Source: an uncultured bacterium (GTDB lineage Bacteria; Bacteroidota; Bacteroidia; Chitinophagales; CAIOSU01). Taken from it: a stretch of 11,367 bases of DNA. The translations under genes were made by a program, and so were the position numbers. The notes below the pieces were generated by a model. The model was not told where the DNA came from. It did no database searches and saw only the letters and a list, made by a program, of their open reading frames with translations. Position 1 is the first letter of the stretch. The number at the start of each line of letters is the position of its first letter. Positions 1-7,426 of the stretch are shown here, piece after piece. The stretch is from contig CAIOSU010000487.1 of NCBI GenBank assembly GCA_903861055.1, forward strand, positions 1-11,367, written 5' to 3'.

Positions 1-1394
1 CGGTTTACCAAGCGGTTTTGCGCTATATCACTCTTAACATAGAACCCAGTGGCAATGCCAGCCAAGTAGGCAGCACCCAAGGCAGTAGTTTCAATCACGG
101 CAGGGCGCTCCACTTCGGTGTTTAATATATCAGCCTGAAACTGCATCAATAGGTTATTGGCACAAGCACCACCATCAACCCTAAGGCTTTTGAGGCTAAT
201 ATTTCCATCTTGCTCCATAGCGCCAAGCACGTCGCGCGTTTGGTACGCCAACGACTCAAGGGTTGCCCGTATCAAATGCGACTTGCTAGTGCCCCTTGTA
301 AGGCCAAAAATGGCGCCTTTGGCATACATATCCCAGTAAGGGGCTCCCAAACCCGCAAAGGCAGGCACTACATACACACCATCGGTATCTTTCTCCTTAA
401 GCGCATAGTATTCGCTATCTGGGGCACTGTCAATTATCTTCAACCCATCGCGAAGCCACTGAATAGCTGCTCCGGCAATGAACACACTACCTTCCAAGGC
501 ATATTCCACTTTACCATCAAGCCCCCAAGCCAAGGTAGTAAGTAGGCCGTTTTTAGAGGCCACAAAGTGTTCGCCAGTGTTCATAAGCATAAAGCAACCT
601 GTGCCGTAGGTGTTTTTGGCCATGCCCGGCTCAAAGCAAGCCTGCCCAAATAAAGCGGCTTGTTGGTCGCCCGCCACCCCACGAATGGGAACAGCCCTGC
701 CGAACAACGATGCCAAGGTATTGCCAAAATCGCCGCTACTGGGGCGTACATCGGGTAGCATATTAGCTGGCACGCTAAGCGCTGCAAGCATTTTATCATC
801 CCACTTCAAGCTACGGATGTTGTATAGCAGCGTGCGCGAGGCATTGCTATAGTCGGTGGCATGCACTTGGCCACCAGTAAGGTTCCATATCAACCAAGTA
901 TCAATAGTGCCAAAAAGCAGCTTGCCTTCTTGTGCCAATGTTCTAGCACCGGACACGTTCTCCAATATCCAGTTTACCTTCGTTCCAGAAAAATACGAGT
1001 CGATAACTAGGCCAGTTTGCTCTTTTACATATTGCTCATGTCCTGCAGCTTTTAGTTTCTCGCAAAGCGGCGCGGTGCGTTTGTCTTGCCACACGATGGC
1101 ATTGTAAATTGCCTTGCCCGTCTCTTTGTTCCATACTACCGTAGTTTCACGCTGATTGGTTATACCAATGGCATCAATATCGTCTACGCTAACATGGGCA
1201 ATGCTCAAAACCTCCTTAGCCACTTGCAGTTGGCTATCCCAAATCTCCTGCGGGCTGTGCTCTACCCAACCGCTGTGCGGAAATATCTGGGTAAACTCTT
1301 TTTGGGCAATGCCCTTAATGCTGCCTTGTTTATCGAAAATAATTGCACGAGAGCTGGTGGTACCTTGATCGAGTGAGAGAATGTATTTAGCCAT
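1..1394 (-). CDS. glpK: Glycerol kinase, C-terminus cut off by window edge
   Basis: ATP-dependent phosphorylation of glycerol to sn-glycerol 3-phosphate in the cytoplasm, feeding glycolysis (through glycerol-3-phosphate dehydrogenase) or phospholipid synthesis. Translating from the ATG at 1394 gives 464 uninterrupted residues to the edge. The family is about 500 residues long, so roughly 35 are missing. The start MAKYILSLDQGTTSSR matches the FGGY-kinase phosphate-binding N-terminus. Q81-R82-E83, Y134 (in YFSGTK) and D243 (in AGDQQAALFGQ) correspond to the glycerol-contacting residues of E. coli GlpK (R83, E84, Y135, D245). GLGAPYWD (349-356) and VDGGACANNLLMQFQADI (406-423) are typical of the C-terminal domain. 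The loop before VPIRGVAGDQQ lacks the GGxGGxR-like fructose-1,6-bisphosphate site of the E. coli enzyme. It also has serine (S229) where HPr-phosphorylated Firmicute enzymes have histidine, so neither classic control is evident. The gene is separated from the upstream secreted-protein array by a terminator and is probably transcribed independently. Confidence 0.97.
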   Translation of the reverse strand, partial: MAKYILSLDQGTTSSRAIIFDKQGSIKGIAQKEFTQIFPHSGWVEHSPQEIWDSQLQVAKEVLSIAHVSVDDIDAIGITNQRETTVVWNKETGKAIYNAIVWQDKRTAPLCEKLKAAGHEQYVKEQTGLVIDSYFSGTKVNWILENVSGARTLAQEGKLLFGTIDTWLIWNLTGGQVHATDYSNASRTLLYNIRSLKWDDKMLAALSVPANMLPDVRPSSGDFGNTLASLFGRAVPIRGVAGDQQAALFGQACFEPGMAKNTYGTGCFMLMNTGEHFVASKNGLLTTLAWGLDGKVEYALEGSVFIAGAAIQWLRDGLKIIDSAPDSEYYALKEKDTDGVYVVPAFAGLGAPYWDMYAKGAIFGLTRGTSKSHLIRATLESLAYQTRDVLGAMEQDGNISLKSLRVDGGACANNLLMQFQADILNTEVERPAVIETTALGAAYLAGIATGFYVKSDIAQNRLVN

Positions 1395-1424
1395 GATAGT
1401 GGGGTTCTTTGCTGATTAGTATAA

Positions 1425-1456
1425 CACCATTAGCGATGGTGCGGGGCTTAAAACTA
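1425..1456 (-). promoter_or_regulatory. Candidate glpK promoter and 5' stem-loop (weak)
   Basis: On the minus strand TAGTTTTA (1456-1449) matches the Bacteroidota -7 consensus TAnnTTTG at all but the last base, 55 nt upstream of the glpK ATG. An A-run (T-run on the minus strand) near 1478-1482 sits about where the -33 TTTG should be, but it is a poor match. Just downstream, CACCAT (1425-1430) and ATGGTG (1436-1441) form a 6-bp inverted repeat with a 5-nt loop, which would lie at the very 5' end of such a transcript. Both elements are short and could occur by chance. The main support is that the preceding array ends in a terminator, so glpK needs its own promoter in this 100-bp gap. Confidence 0.25.
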
Positions 1457-1493
1457 TAATTTTTCAGCCACATGAGGAAAAATGACAAGCAAC

Positions 1494-1534
1494 TAGCTAA
1501 AACAAAACGGGCGCGCCATGTGGCACGCCCGTTT
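1494..1534 (-). terminator. Rho-independent terminator after the secreted-protein array
   Basis: Arms AAACGGGCG (1505-1513) and CGCCCGTTT (1526-1534) pair perfectly over 9 bp. After one C/A mismatch (1514/1525) they continue as GCC/GGC (1515-1517, 1522-1524) around an ATGT loop. Read on the minus strand, the GC-rich hairpin runs straight into TTTTGTTTT, the expected U-rich tract. It begins 21 nt past the stop codon of the 672-residue protein gene (1556) and ends about 100 nt before the glpK start. The A-run is only on the low-coordinate side, so the terminator acts on the minus strand. Confidence 0.88.
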
Positions 1535-1555
1535 GCATCATGGTATAACCCGTAA

Positions 1556-3574
1556 TTATTGAACCGATACGCGGCGAGTAATAGCGCCATCGATGGTTTG
1601 AATCTTAACGAAATAGATGCCTTTGGCAACGCTGCTTACATTCACCGGTAGGCTATTGCTACCAGTTGTGGCTTTGATGCTCTGGGTGCTAACTACTTGA
1701 CCCTGTAGGTTAATCATCTCAACGTTTACGATTTGGTTTTTAGCCAATACGAAGTTGATGCTGAAGTTACCAGTGTTAGGGTTAGGGTAAATGTTCAAGC
1801 TTTGGTCGAAAGCGTTCAAGTCGGCAATTGAGTTGAACAAAGTAACCTCAGTTTCAACAACTTGTACGCAACCATTGGCATCGGTAGCACTAAGCACATA
1901 AGTGCCTGGCTCGGTTACCGAAATGCTGGTAGTAGTTTCGCCAGTGCTCCAAACGTAATCAGTAAAGCCAGTGTTTGCATCCAAGCCTAGGGTATCACCA
2001 GCAGTAATTTCGGTGCTGCCATCAGGAGTTACAGTAAGCGTATTTACATACTCAAAAGTAAGAGAGGTAAGTGGCAAAGGAATTCCCAAATAGTTACCTT
2101 GAACAGAGATAGGCAAGCTTACACCAACTATACCTAATAGCGGACTAATGGTGTTAAGCAGTGTGATAATATTTGCAGGTGCTTCGGCATATACTACGAA
2201 GCTCAAATAATCACCAGCTACGTCGCAGCTATTACCGCAAACTGATACACAACCGTATTGTGCGCTAGCATGCTTATTAGGGTAATAAAAATTATTGCCA
2301 CCAGATTGGTCGCTCTCCCAATTGAAGTCTTGTGGCAAATCTGCCAGTTCAATATAAAACTGACTTACAGGGAAGGCTGGAATAGAGTTGGTATCAATAC
2401 CAACCGCACCACCTTGCTGCTGAATTACGTCTTTGATGGCTTGTGGTAACAGTGCTTTCAAGTCGAAAACACTAGGGAAGAAGAAGGTGAAAGACTCATC
2501 GTAAGGGGCGCCAGCGGTAGCTGGAGGTAATTGAGAACAAACAGTTGGTACAGCGCCTGCACAACCAACAGTATCAAGGGTACACTCGGTGCATATACCA
2601 AGGCCACAGGTATTGTCGATAGCAATATCAACAGTCGCGGTTTCGGTACAGAAGCCATTTGAAGTAGTTACGGTAAACGTAACATCTGAAGTAAGGCCAC
2701 GCAAAATAAGTGGATCGCTTATGTTAGCATCACTCAGGTTAGCCGATGGGCTCCAGCTGTATGAATCGCCGCCTTCAGCAGTTAGTTCAAAGAAAGTATT
2801 GGCGCAAATGGTAGTATTGGCAGTTGCAGAAGCAGTTAGATTAGCCAGTTCAATAGAATCTTCTACCACACAACCAGTGCTATGTGTAGCCGATACAGTA
2901 TAAACACCCGCAGAACCTACAGTAATAATTGAATCCGATGCGTTGTTGCTCCACTGGTAAGTATCAAAACCAGCAGAAGCCTCCAAGTCAATGGTGCTGC
3001 CAGTACCAGTTGGGCACAAAAGTAAGGTGTTTGATACGCTTACAATATCTAAAGTTGGCAAAGTACCAACCAAAGGTAATGTAGCAGGGAAAGGAAGTGC
3101 GGCAGGTGAAATACCCGAAACTGGTCCAATAATAGGAACGTTTACAGTTCCAGCCAGGGTAAAGCTAATGTTGAACTGGAAAGTATCAGCAACTTCGCAA
3201 GGTACGCCGTAGATAACTGCGCAACCATGACGGTTAAGTGCATCAACTGGAAACCAACAGTTGCCGTTGCTACCACAGTAAAAGTTAAGACCCGCTGGGA
3301 GATTTGTAATTTCTACTAGCACCGAATCTACTTCAGCATCAACTGTTCCGCCAATAACAGGAACTGCAAATGAAGCAGTATCAGGAAAATAAAAAGTTAC
3401 TGTTGTTGAATAATAAGTGCCTGATGTAGCTGTTGGAAGCGTAGTAGGACAAACTGCACCAAAACTACCTGTGCATGACAGGTCTGGGCTACAGCTAATA
3501 CCGCGCTGAGCTTGTGCAGTGTTTATGCCCAAGAAGCACACAAGCACAAAACATAAGAGTTGAATTTTTTTCAT
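1556..3574 (-). CDS. T9SS-secreted protein with duplicated head domain and Ig-like modules
   Basis: 672 residues, function unknown, probably extracellular or surface-bound. A signal peptide occupies residues 1-22 (KK, hydrophobic core, AQA then Q). Head copy 1 spans about 28-140 and contains NLPAGLNF (91-98) and HGCAVIYGVPC (116-126). Two Ig-like repeats follow, at about 190-245 (YQWSNN, GVYTVSAT, GC) and 250-320 (YSWSPSANLSDANI). Head copy 2 is at about 331-465, with ATAGAPY, DLPQDFNW (412-419) and GCVSVCGNSC (441-450). A third Ig-like repeat lies at 515-580 (YVWSTGE, GTYVLSATD). The C-terminal 81 residues (592-672) are a type A T9SS sorting domain: LNIYPNPNTGNF, NLQGQVV, KGIYFVKI. This is the only protein of the array with two heads, and it is rich in cysteine. 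It is the last gene of the array, 32 bp after its neighbour and followed by a terminator. The secretion route is well supported; binding partner and role are not visible. Confidence 0.93.
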   Translation of the reverse strand: MKKIQLLCFVLVCFLGINTAQAQRGISCSPDLSCTGSFGAVCPTTLPTATSGTYYSTTVTFYFPDTASFAVPVIGGTVDAEVDSVLVEITNLPAGLNFYCGSNGNCWFPVDALNRHGCAVIYGVPCEVADTFQFNISFTLAGTVNVPIIGPVSGISPAALPFPATLPLVGTLPTLDIVSVSNTLLLCPTGTGSTIDLEASAGFDTYQWSNNASDSIITVGSAGVYTVSATHSTGCVVEDSIELANLTASATANTTICANTFFELTAEGGDSYSWSPSANLSDANISDPLILRGLTSDVTFTVTTSNGFCTETATVDIAIDNTCGLGICTECTLDTVGCAGAVPTVCSQLPPATAGAPYDESFTFFFPSVFDLKALLPQAIKDVIQQQGGAVGIDTNSIPAFPVSQFYIELADLPQDFNWESDQSGGNNFYYPNKHASAQYGCVSVCGNSCDVAGDYLSFVVYAEAPANIITLLNTISPLLGIVGVSLPISVQGNYLGIPLPLTSLTFEYVNTLTVTPDGSTEITAGDTLGLDANTGFTDYVWSTGETTTSISVTEPGTYVLSATDANGCVQVVETEVTLFNSIADLNAFDQSLNIYPNPNTGNFSINFVLAKNQIVNVEMINLQGQVVSTQSIKATTGSNSLPVNVSSVAKGIYFVKIQTIDGAITRRVSVQ

Positions 3575-3606
3575 AATCCGTAATTAAGGTTTTCGGGTTT
3601 TATTAA

Positions 3607-4734
3607 TTAATGTATCAGTAGTTTTTGAGTAAGTATTTTGCTTCCGGTAATAACCTTAACAAGATACAGCCCTTTTTCCGCATCCAAAGTTATAGTATTA
3701 TTAAGTGAATACAATGATTCGCTATATACCCTCTTTCCGGTAATATCCAATACCTCAATTACAGCACCATCGGCTAGGGGCGCAGCTACGTTTACCGTAA
3801 AGGTACCTTTGCTAGGGTTTGGATATACGCTCAACAATTGACTATTGTATGATACCGAAGCAATACCGGTGGTGTCATTAGGTATAGAGTCTTCCACAGC
3901 CAATACTTGCACTTCTATCGAGTCGGTTTGGGTGCAACCAACAAGATCAGTGGCAGTTACGGTATAAACGGTAGTGTCGGTAGGCGAAAGGTTAACGGTT
4001 TCGCTTGTTTCGCCCGACGACCAGATGTAGCTATCAAAACCTGGAGTAGCATTTAGGGTAATAATCTCACCTGAGTCTATTACCGTGGATGGACCAGCCG
4101 TGCTTACATTCAATATCAAATTGGTGCTAGGGTCGATGGTAAAGGTTACTGGTACATCATAATCGTTTAACGACGAATCGGGCAAAGCAAAACCAGGAAT
4201 GGGCAATGTTGGCAGGCCCGATAGGTTTTGGCGCGATAGGGTAGTGAAGTTCATGACCGCCGTAAAAGTGCCCGATTGGCCGCACTCTAGCGTACCACAA
4301 AATTTCAAACAGCCTTTGTTCACAGCAAAAGGAACATAGTTGTTACCGTTTGCCGATGAGTCAGTCTCCCAAGAAAGTCCGGCAGGTAGCCCAGTGATAC
4401 TATTTAAAGTACCACGTTCCACAAACACGGTAATATCAAACGGAGCTGGAAACCCACCAGGAATAGGGATTGGAAATGCAACACCTAGCGCGGCAAACAA
4501 GTCATCGCCCTGCCTTATCACAAAACCAGTGTTAAAGAGAAAAGTAAGGTTGCCTTCAAATGGGGTTCCGGCCGTATCGGCAAAGGTCGATGGGCCACAT
4601 AATAACACATCGGTACCCGTGCCCGACAGTGGGCATAATGAATCTTGCACAATACAACTAGGGCATTGAGCTTGGGCCAACAGGCTGGTTGCACTAATGC
4701 CTATAACTAATAGTACTTTCGAAATAAAATCCAT
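3607..4734 (-). CDS. T9SS-secreted protein, head domain plus one Ig-like module
   Basis: 375 residues, the shortest of the five and of unknown function. A signal peptide covers 1-22 (ending LLAQA, then QCPSC). The head domain is at about 34-200, with GLPAGLSWETD (115-125), GCLKFC (141-146) and a nearby C151. Its hydrophobic, proline-rich insertion near 80-105 is longer than in other copies. It resembles both head copies of the downstream 672-residue protein more than the three upstream proteins: P-to-GC spacing is 24 residues and there is an extra CGxxxC pair. One Ig-like module follows at about 207-278 (FDSYIWSSGETSE, VYTVTATD, GCTQTDSI). The type A T9SS sorting domain fills 299-375 (LLSVYPNPSKGTF, DITGKRVYS, KGLYLVKV). 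A gap of only 33 bp from the upstream gene and 32 bp to the downstream one suggests a shared transcript. The start is set by the signal peptide immediately after the ATG at 4734. Confidence 0.92.
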   Translation of the reverse strand: MDFISKVLLVIGISATSLLAQAQCPSCIVQDSLCPLSGTGTDVLLCGPSTFADTAGTPFEGNLTFLFNTGFVIRQGDDLFAALGVAFPIPIPGGFPAPFDITVFVERGTLNSITGLPAGLSWETDSSANGNNYVPFAVNKGCLKFCGTLECGQSGTFTAVMNFTTLSRQNLSGLPTLPIPGFALPDSSLNDYDVPVTFTIDPSTNLILNVSTAGPSTVIDSGEIITLNATPGFDSYIWSSGETSETVNLSPTDTTVYTVTATDLVGCTQTDSIEVQVLAVEDSIPNDTTGIASVSYNSQLLSVYPNPSKGTFTVNVAAPLADGAVIEVLDITGKRVYSESLYSLNNTITLDAEKGLYLVKVITGSKILTQKLLIH

Positions 4735-4767
4735 AGTTAGCAGTTGGTTCGTTGTAAAAAAGACGGC

Positions 4768-6027
4768 TTATTGCACCACCATTTTATGTGTGCTGGTTTG
4801 GCTACCGCTCAATACTTTGACGATATAAATGCCGTTTCCGTTGCCCGATAGGTCTATTACCGCATTCATAGTTGCACCGTTGCGCACTAGGCTGGTGGTA
4901 TTTACTTTGCGGCCTTGTAGGTCATACACCATTACTTGCGTTTGGTTAGCAGTGGTTCCGTTTAGCGACACGTTAAACAAGCCTTTGGTTGGGTTAGGAA
5001 AAACCGAAACGCTCAATTCCTCGCCTAGTATATCGGTAATACTGGTAACAGTTACTGTTTTTACCACAGTATCGCTACCACAGTTGTTTGATACAACAAG
5101 GGTTACATCATAATCGCTTACGCTAGTGTATGATTGTGTCGGGTTAGCTGCTGAACTGGTAGTACCATCGCCAAAATACCAGGTAAGGTTAGTACCGTTA
5201 GCCGAAAGGTCGGTAAAAGCAACGGTATTGCCACCAGTAACTACATAGTTAAAGTCGGCAACAGGTGCAGGGGCGTTATCAATATCAACCAAAGCGGTAG
5301 TTGTAAACTCATAGCCATTTGCATCGGTTACGGTTACGGTAAAGGTAGTAGAGGCCGTTACGCTAGCAATCGGATTGGCAATGTTTGCATCGTTAAGGCC
5401 AGCTGATGGACTCCAAGCGTAAGTAAAAGGAGCTACTGCGCCACCAGTATCAATACCCAAAAGTATGGTAGCACCTTGACCTGGGCATGCAAACAATGGT
5501 TCGTTTACCACGCTCACGATAGGAGCTGGGCACGGGGCACCTTGCTCAATAACGTTCAAAAATACCGGAAAGCCTAAGTCATCAGAAGTACCGGCTTGCT
5601 CAATACCATTTCCGAAGCCGGGTACATCTACATTTACAGTAGCATAGATAGTAAGGTTATACAGGCCAGCGGCATCATTGGTAGTTCCGGTAAAGTTTAT
5701 ACAACCATTGCTACCACCCGGAAACTGGCAGTTTGATGGACTGCAAGCGTAAGATAGGCCAGTTGGCAAACCACCAACACTATCTACCCTTACCCAATTT
5801 ACCGTAATGGTTACTGGAAAAGGTATACCGAAATCGGCAGCATCAATAGTCGTAAAGTTTTTGAATTGTAAAACCGTATCAAAAAGAACGCCACGCTCCA
5901 CGCATGGCAACGAATCGGGCGATGGATAAAAACCAGGCGTAGTAATGCTCTGGTCAGGGGTACATTGTGCATTGGCACCAAAAGTAAAGGCAACCAATAT
6001 TAGTGCTAGGGCGGCAAATTGTTTCAT
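4768..6027 (-). CDS. T9SS-secreted protein with head domain, Ig-like and PKD domains
   Basis: 419 residues, no assignable activity. The signal peptide is 1-20 (MKQF, hydrophobic stretch, GANA) with predicted mature start QCTPD. Head domain at about 21-162: SPDSLPCVERG (35-45), RVDSVGGLPTGLSY (80-93), GCINFTG (108-114), GLYNLTIYATV. An Ig-like module at about 175-250 carries TYAWSPSAGLNDANIANP, a pattern common in Bacteroidota surface proteins. A canonical PKD domain follows at 255-329, with WYFGDGTTS (283-291) and SNNCGSDT (313-320). The type A T9SS sorting domain is 338-419 (LSVSVFPNPTKGLF, DLQGRKV, GIYIVKV). It is 20 bp from the upstream gene and 33 bp from the downstream one. It is the only copy whose PKD keeps the full FGDG motif. 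PKD domains usually act as spacers or mediate protein or carbohydrate contacts, so a structural or adhesive role is a guess. Confidence 0.93.
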   Translation of the reverse strand: MKQFAALALILVAFTFGANAQCTPDQSITTPGFYPSPDSLPCVERGVLFDTVLQFKNFTTIDAADFGIPFPVTITVNWVRVDSVGGLPTGLSYACSPSNCQFPGGSNGCINFTGTTNDAAGLYNLTIYATVNVDVPGFGNGIEQAGTSDDLGFPVFLNVIEQGAPCPAPIVSVVNEPLFACPGQGATILLGIDTGGAVAPFTYAWSPSAGLNDANIANPIASVTASTTFTVTVTDANGYEFTTTALVDIDNAPAPVADFNYVVTGGNTVAFTDLSANGTNLTWYFGDGTTSSAANPTQSYTSVSDYDVTLVVSNNCGSDTVVKTVTVTSITDILGEELSVSVFPNPTKGLFNVSLNGTTANQTQVMVYDLQGRKVNTTSLVRNGATMNAVIDLSGNGNGIYIVKVLSGSQTSTHKMVVQ

Positions 6028-6047
6028 TTCCGTAGGTTTCTTGCTAG

Positions 6048-7379
6048 TTAGTAGATGATTAGTTTATGAAAAGCGCTCGAATGTAAAGTTTTTATCTGAA
6101 AAATGTAAATACCTGACTGTAAAGCTTCTACAGCAATATTTACACGGGTATTGTTTATGTATTGATATGTGTGAGGCTCAACAACGGCTTTACCCGACAT
6201 ATCAAGTATGGCAATGCTGTATTCTTCTTGCGCATTTAGGCCACTTACACTCAATTCAACCGACCCCTGTGTTGGGTTTGGATATAGGTTGTACTGCAGT
6301 TTGCTCGAAGCAACGTTTGCTATGCCTACATTACCTATATACAGGGTATCGTAGTAAGTATCGGTACCACAACTATTTGTTACGGTGAGCGATATGGGGT
6401 ATACACCCTCGGTTGCATAGCTATGCAATACTATGCTTCCAGTTTCGGTGGTTTGGTCGCCAAAATTCCAAAGATAAGTACCTCCGTTCAACGAGCGAGA
6501 GGTTAGTTTAATGTTTAGGCCGTTAATGATGGCCGTATCGGCCAAGGCAACTGGGGCCGCGGTATCAACGGTTACCCAAACCCTATCAAAATAGGTAGCG
6601 CCTGTGTTAGCGGTATCGGTAACACTAACGGTTACATAACCCGATTGGTTAAGTGCAACAGTTGTTGGATAGGTATTGGCATTAGTAACTGCAGAACCGG
6701 GCAACCATTCAATGGCTGGGTTGGTTACATTGCTTAGCAATAAATCAAGTTCGCCACCATTGCTGCGGCAAAACGCAGTATCACCATCAACTTTTACCGT
6801 TATCTCACCAGCAATAGCGCAGTTACGCTTAGCAGTGCGAGCCGATGGAGCATTTGCGCTGCGGTCTATGTTAGGGCAAGCCCCACCATTGGTAACCCTA
6901 ACAAAGTATTCAAAATCGATACCCAAATTGCCTGTAAGGGCTTGCAAATCGCTAATGATTTGATTGATTTCGCCTTGCAAAGTACCTATAAGGCTGGTTT
7001 TCAGGGTAACATATACTTTTAGCTCATATTGACCAACAGTATCTTCGGTCATTCCGAAAATTCGGATACAACCAGTTTCGGCGCGATAATAGGTATTATC
7101 TCCCCTATCCGTTATCCATTGCAAGTTGCAGGGTGCATTTACTATACTATCAATTATCAAAGTATCAACGGTAAGTGTGCCAAAACCTTGAAAGGCGAAG
7201 CTGTCAACGTTCTCTAGAAAAAAGGTCTGGTCGTAATAAACTCCGCGTTGCACACAAGGCAAATTGTCGGTAGGAGGAAAAAAGCCAATGTTTCCCGTTG
7301 GGTTGTTGGGAGCACATTGCGAGCGCCCTACTTGGGCGCTCCCTAGTATGCTCAAAGCAATCAATAAAAAGTATTTCAT
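6048..7379 (-). CDS. T9SS-secreted protein, head domain plus PKD-like domain
   Basis: 443 residues, no recognised enzymatic motif. The signal peptide is 1-20 (ending VGRS) and mature protein would start QCAPN. The head domain at about 21-170 contains FFPPTDNLPCVQRGVYYDQ (33-51), NAPCNLQW (81-88), TGCIRIFG (102-109) and VGQYELKVYV. After it comes a segment shared almost only with the next gene upstream: GEINQ...LTGNLGIDFEYFVRVT...CPNIDR (136-173). A beta-rich stretch at about 190-272 (IEWLPGSAVTNANTYP) resembles an Ig-like fold. A PKD-like domain at 278-349 has WNFGDQTT (304-311), YATEGVYPISLTV and TNSCGTDT. The type A sorting domain is 361-443 (LQYNLYPNPTQGSV, DMSGKAVV, SGIYIFQI). It lies 47 bp after its nearest paralogue and only 20 bp before the next gene, consistent with one transcript. 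Start at 7379 is chosen for the signal peptide. Confidence 0.92.
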   Translation of the reverse strand: MKYFLLIALSILGSAQVGRSQCAPNNPTGNIGFFPPTDNLPCVQRGVYYDQTFFLENVDSFAFQGFGTLTVDTLIIDSIVNAPCNLQWITDRGDNTYYRAETGCIRIFGMTEDTVGQYELKVYVTLKTSLIGTLQGEINQIISDLQALTGNLGIDFEYFVRVTNGGACPNIDRSANAPSARTAKRNCAIAGEITVKVDGDTAFCRSNGGELDLLLSNVTNPAIEWLPGSAVTNANTYPTTVALNQSGYVTVSVTDTANTGATYFDRVWVTVDTAAPVALADTAIINGLNIKLTSRSLNGGTYLWNFGDQTTETGSIVLHSYATEGVYPISLTVTNSCGTDTYYDTLYIGNVGIANVASSKLQYNLYPNPTQGSVELSVSGLNAQEEYSIAILDMSGKAVVEPHTYQYINNTRVNIAVEALQSGIYIFQIKTLHSSAFHKLIIY

Positions 7380-7426
7380 GGGTAAGGTATAAGCCCTTAG
7401 AAGGACCTTGGGTTAATTGAGGATTC

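Noticed and set aside
1387..1629. 80-codon minus-strand open frame between the array and glpK
   Set aside because: It overlaps the conserved sorting domain of the array's last gene in another frame, crosses the terminator hairpin and runs into the glpK start.
7380..7426. Possible terminator between the first and second array genes (CCTT/AAGG words)
   Set aside because: Stems are only 4 bp with no T-tract, far weaker than the terminator at 1494-1534.
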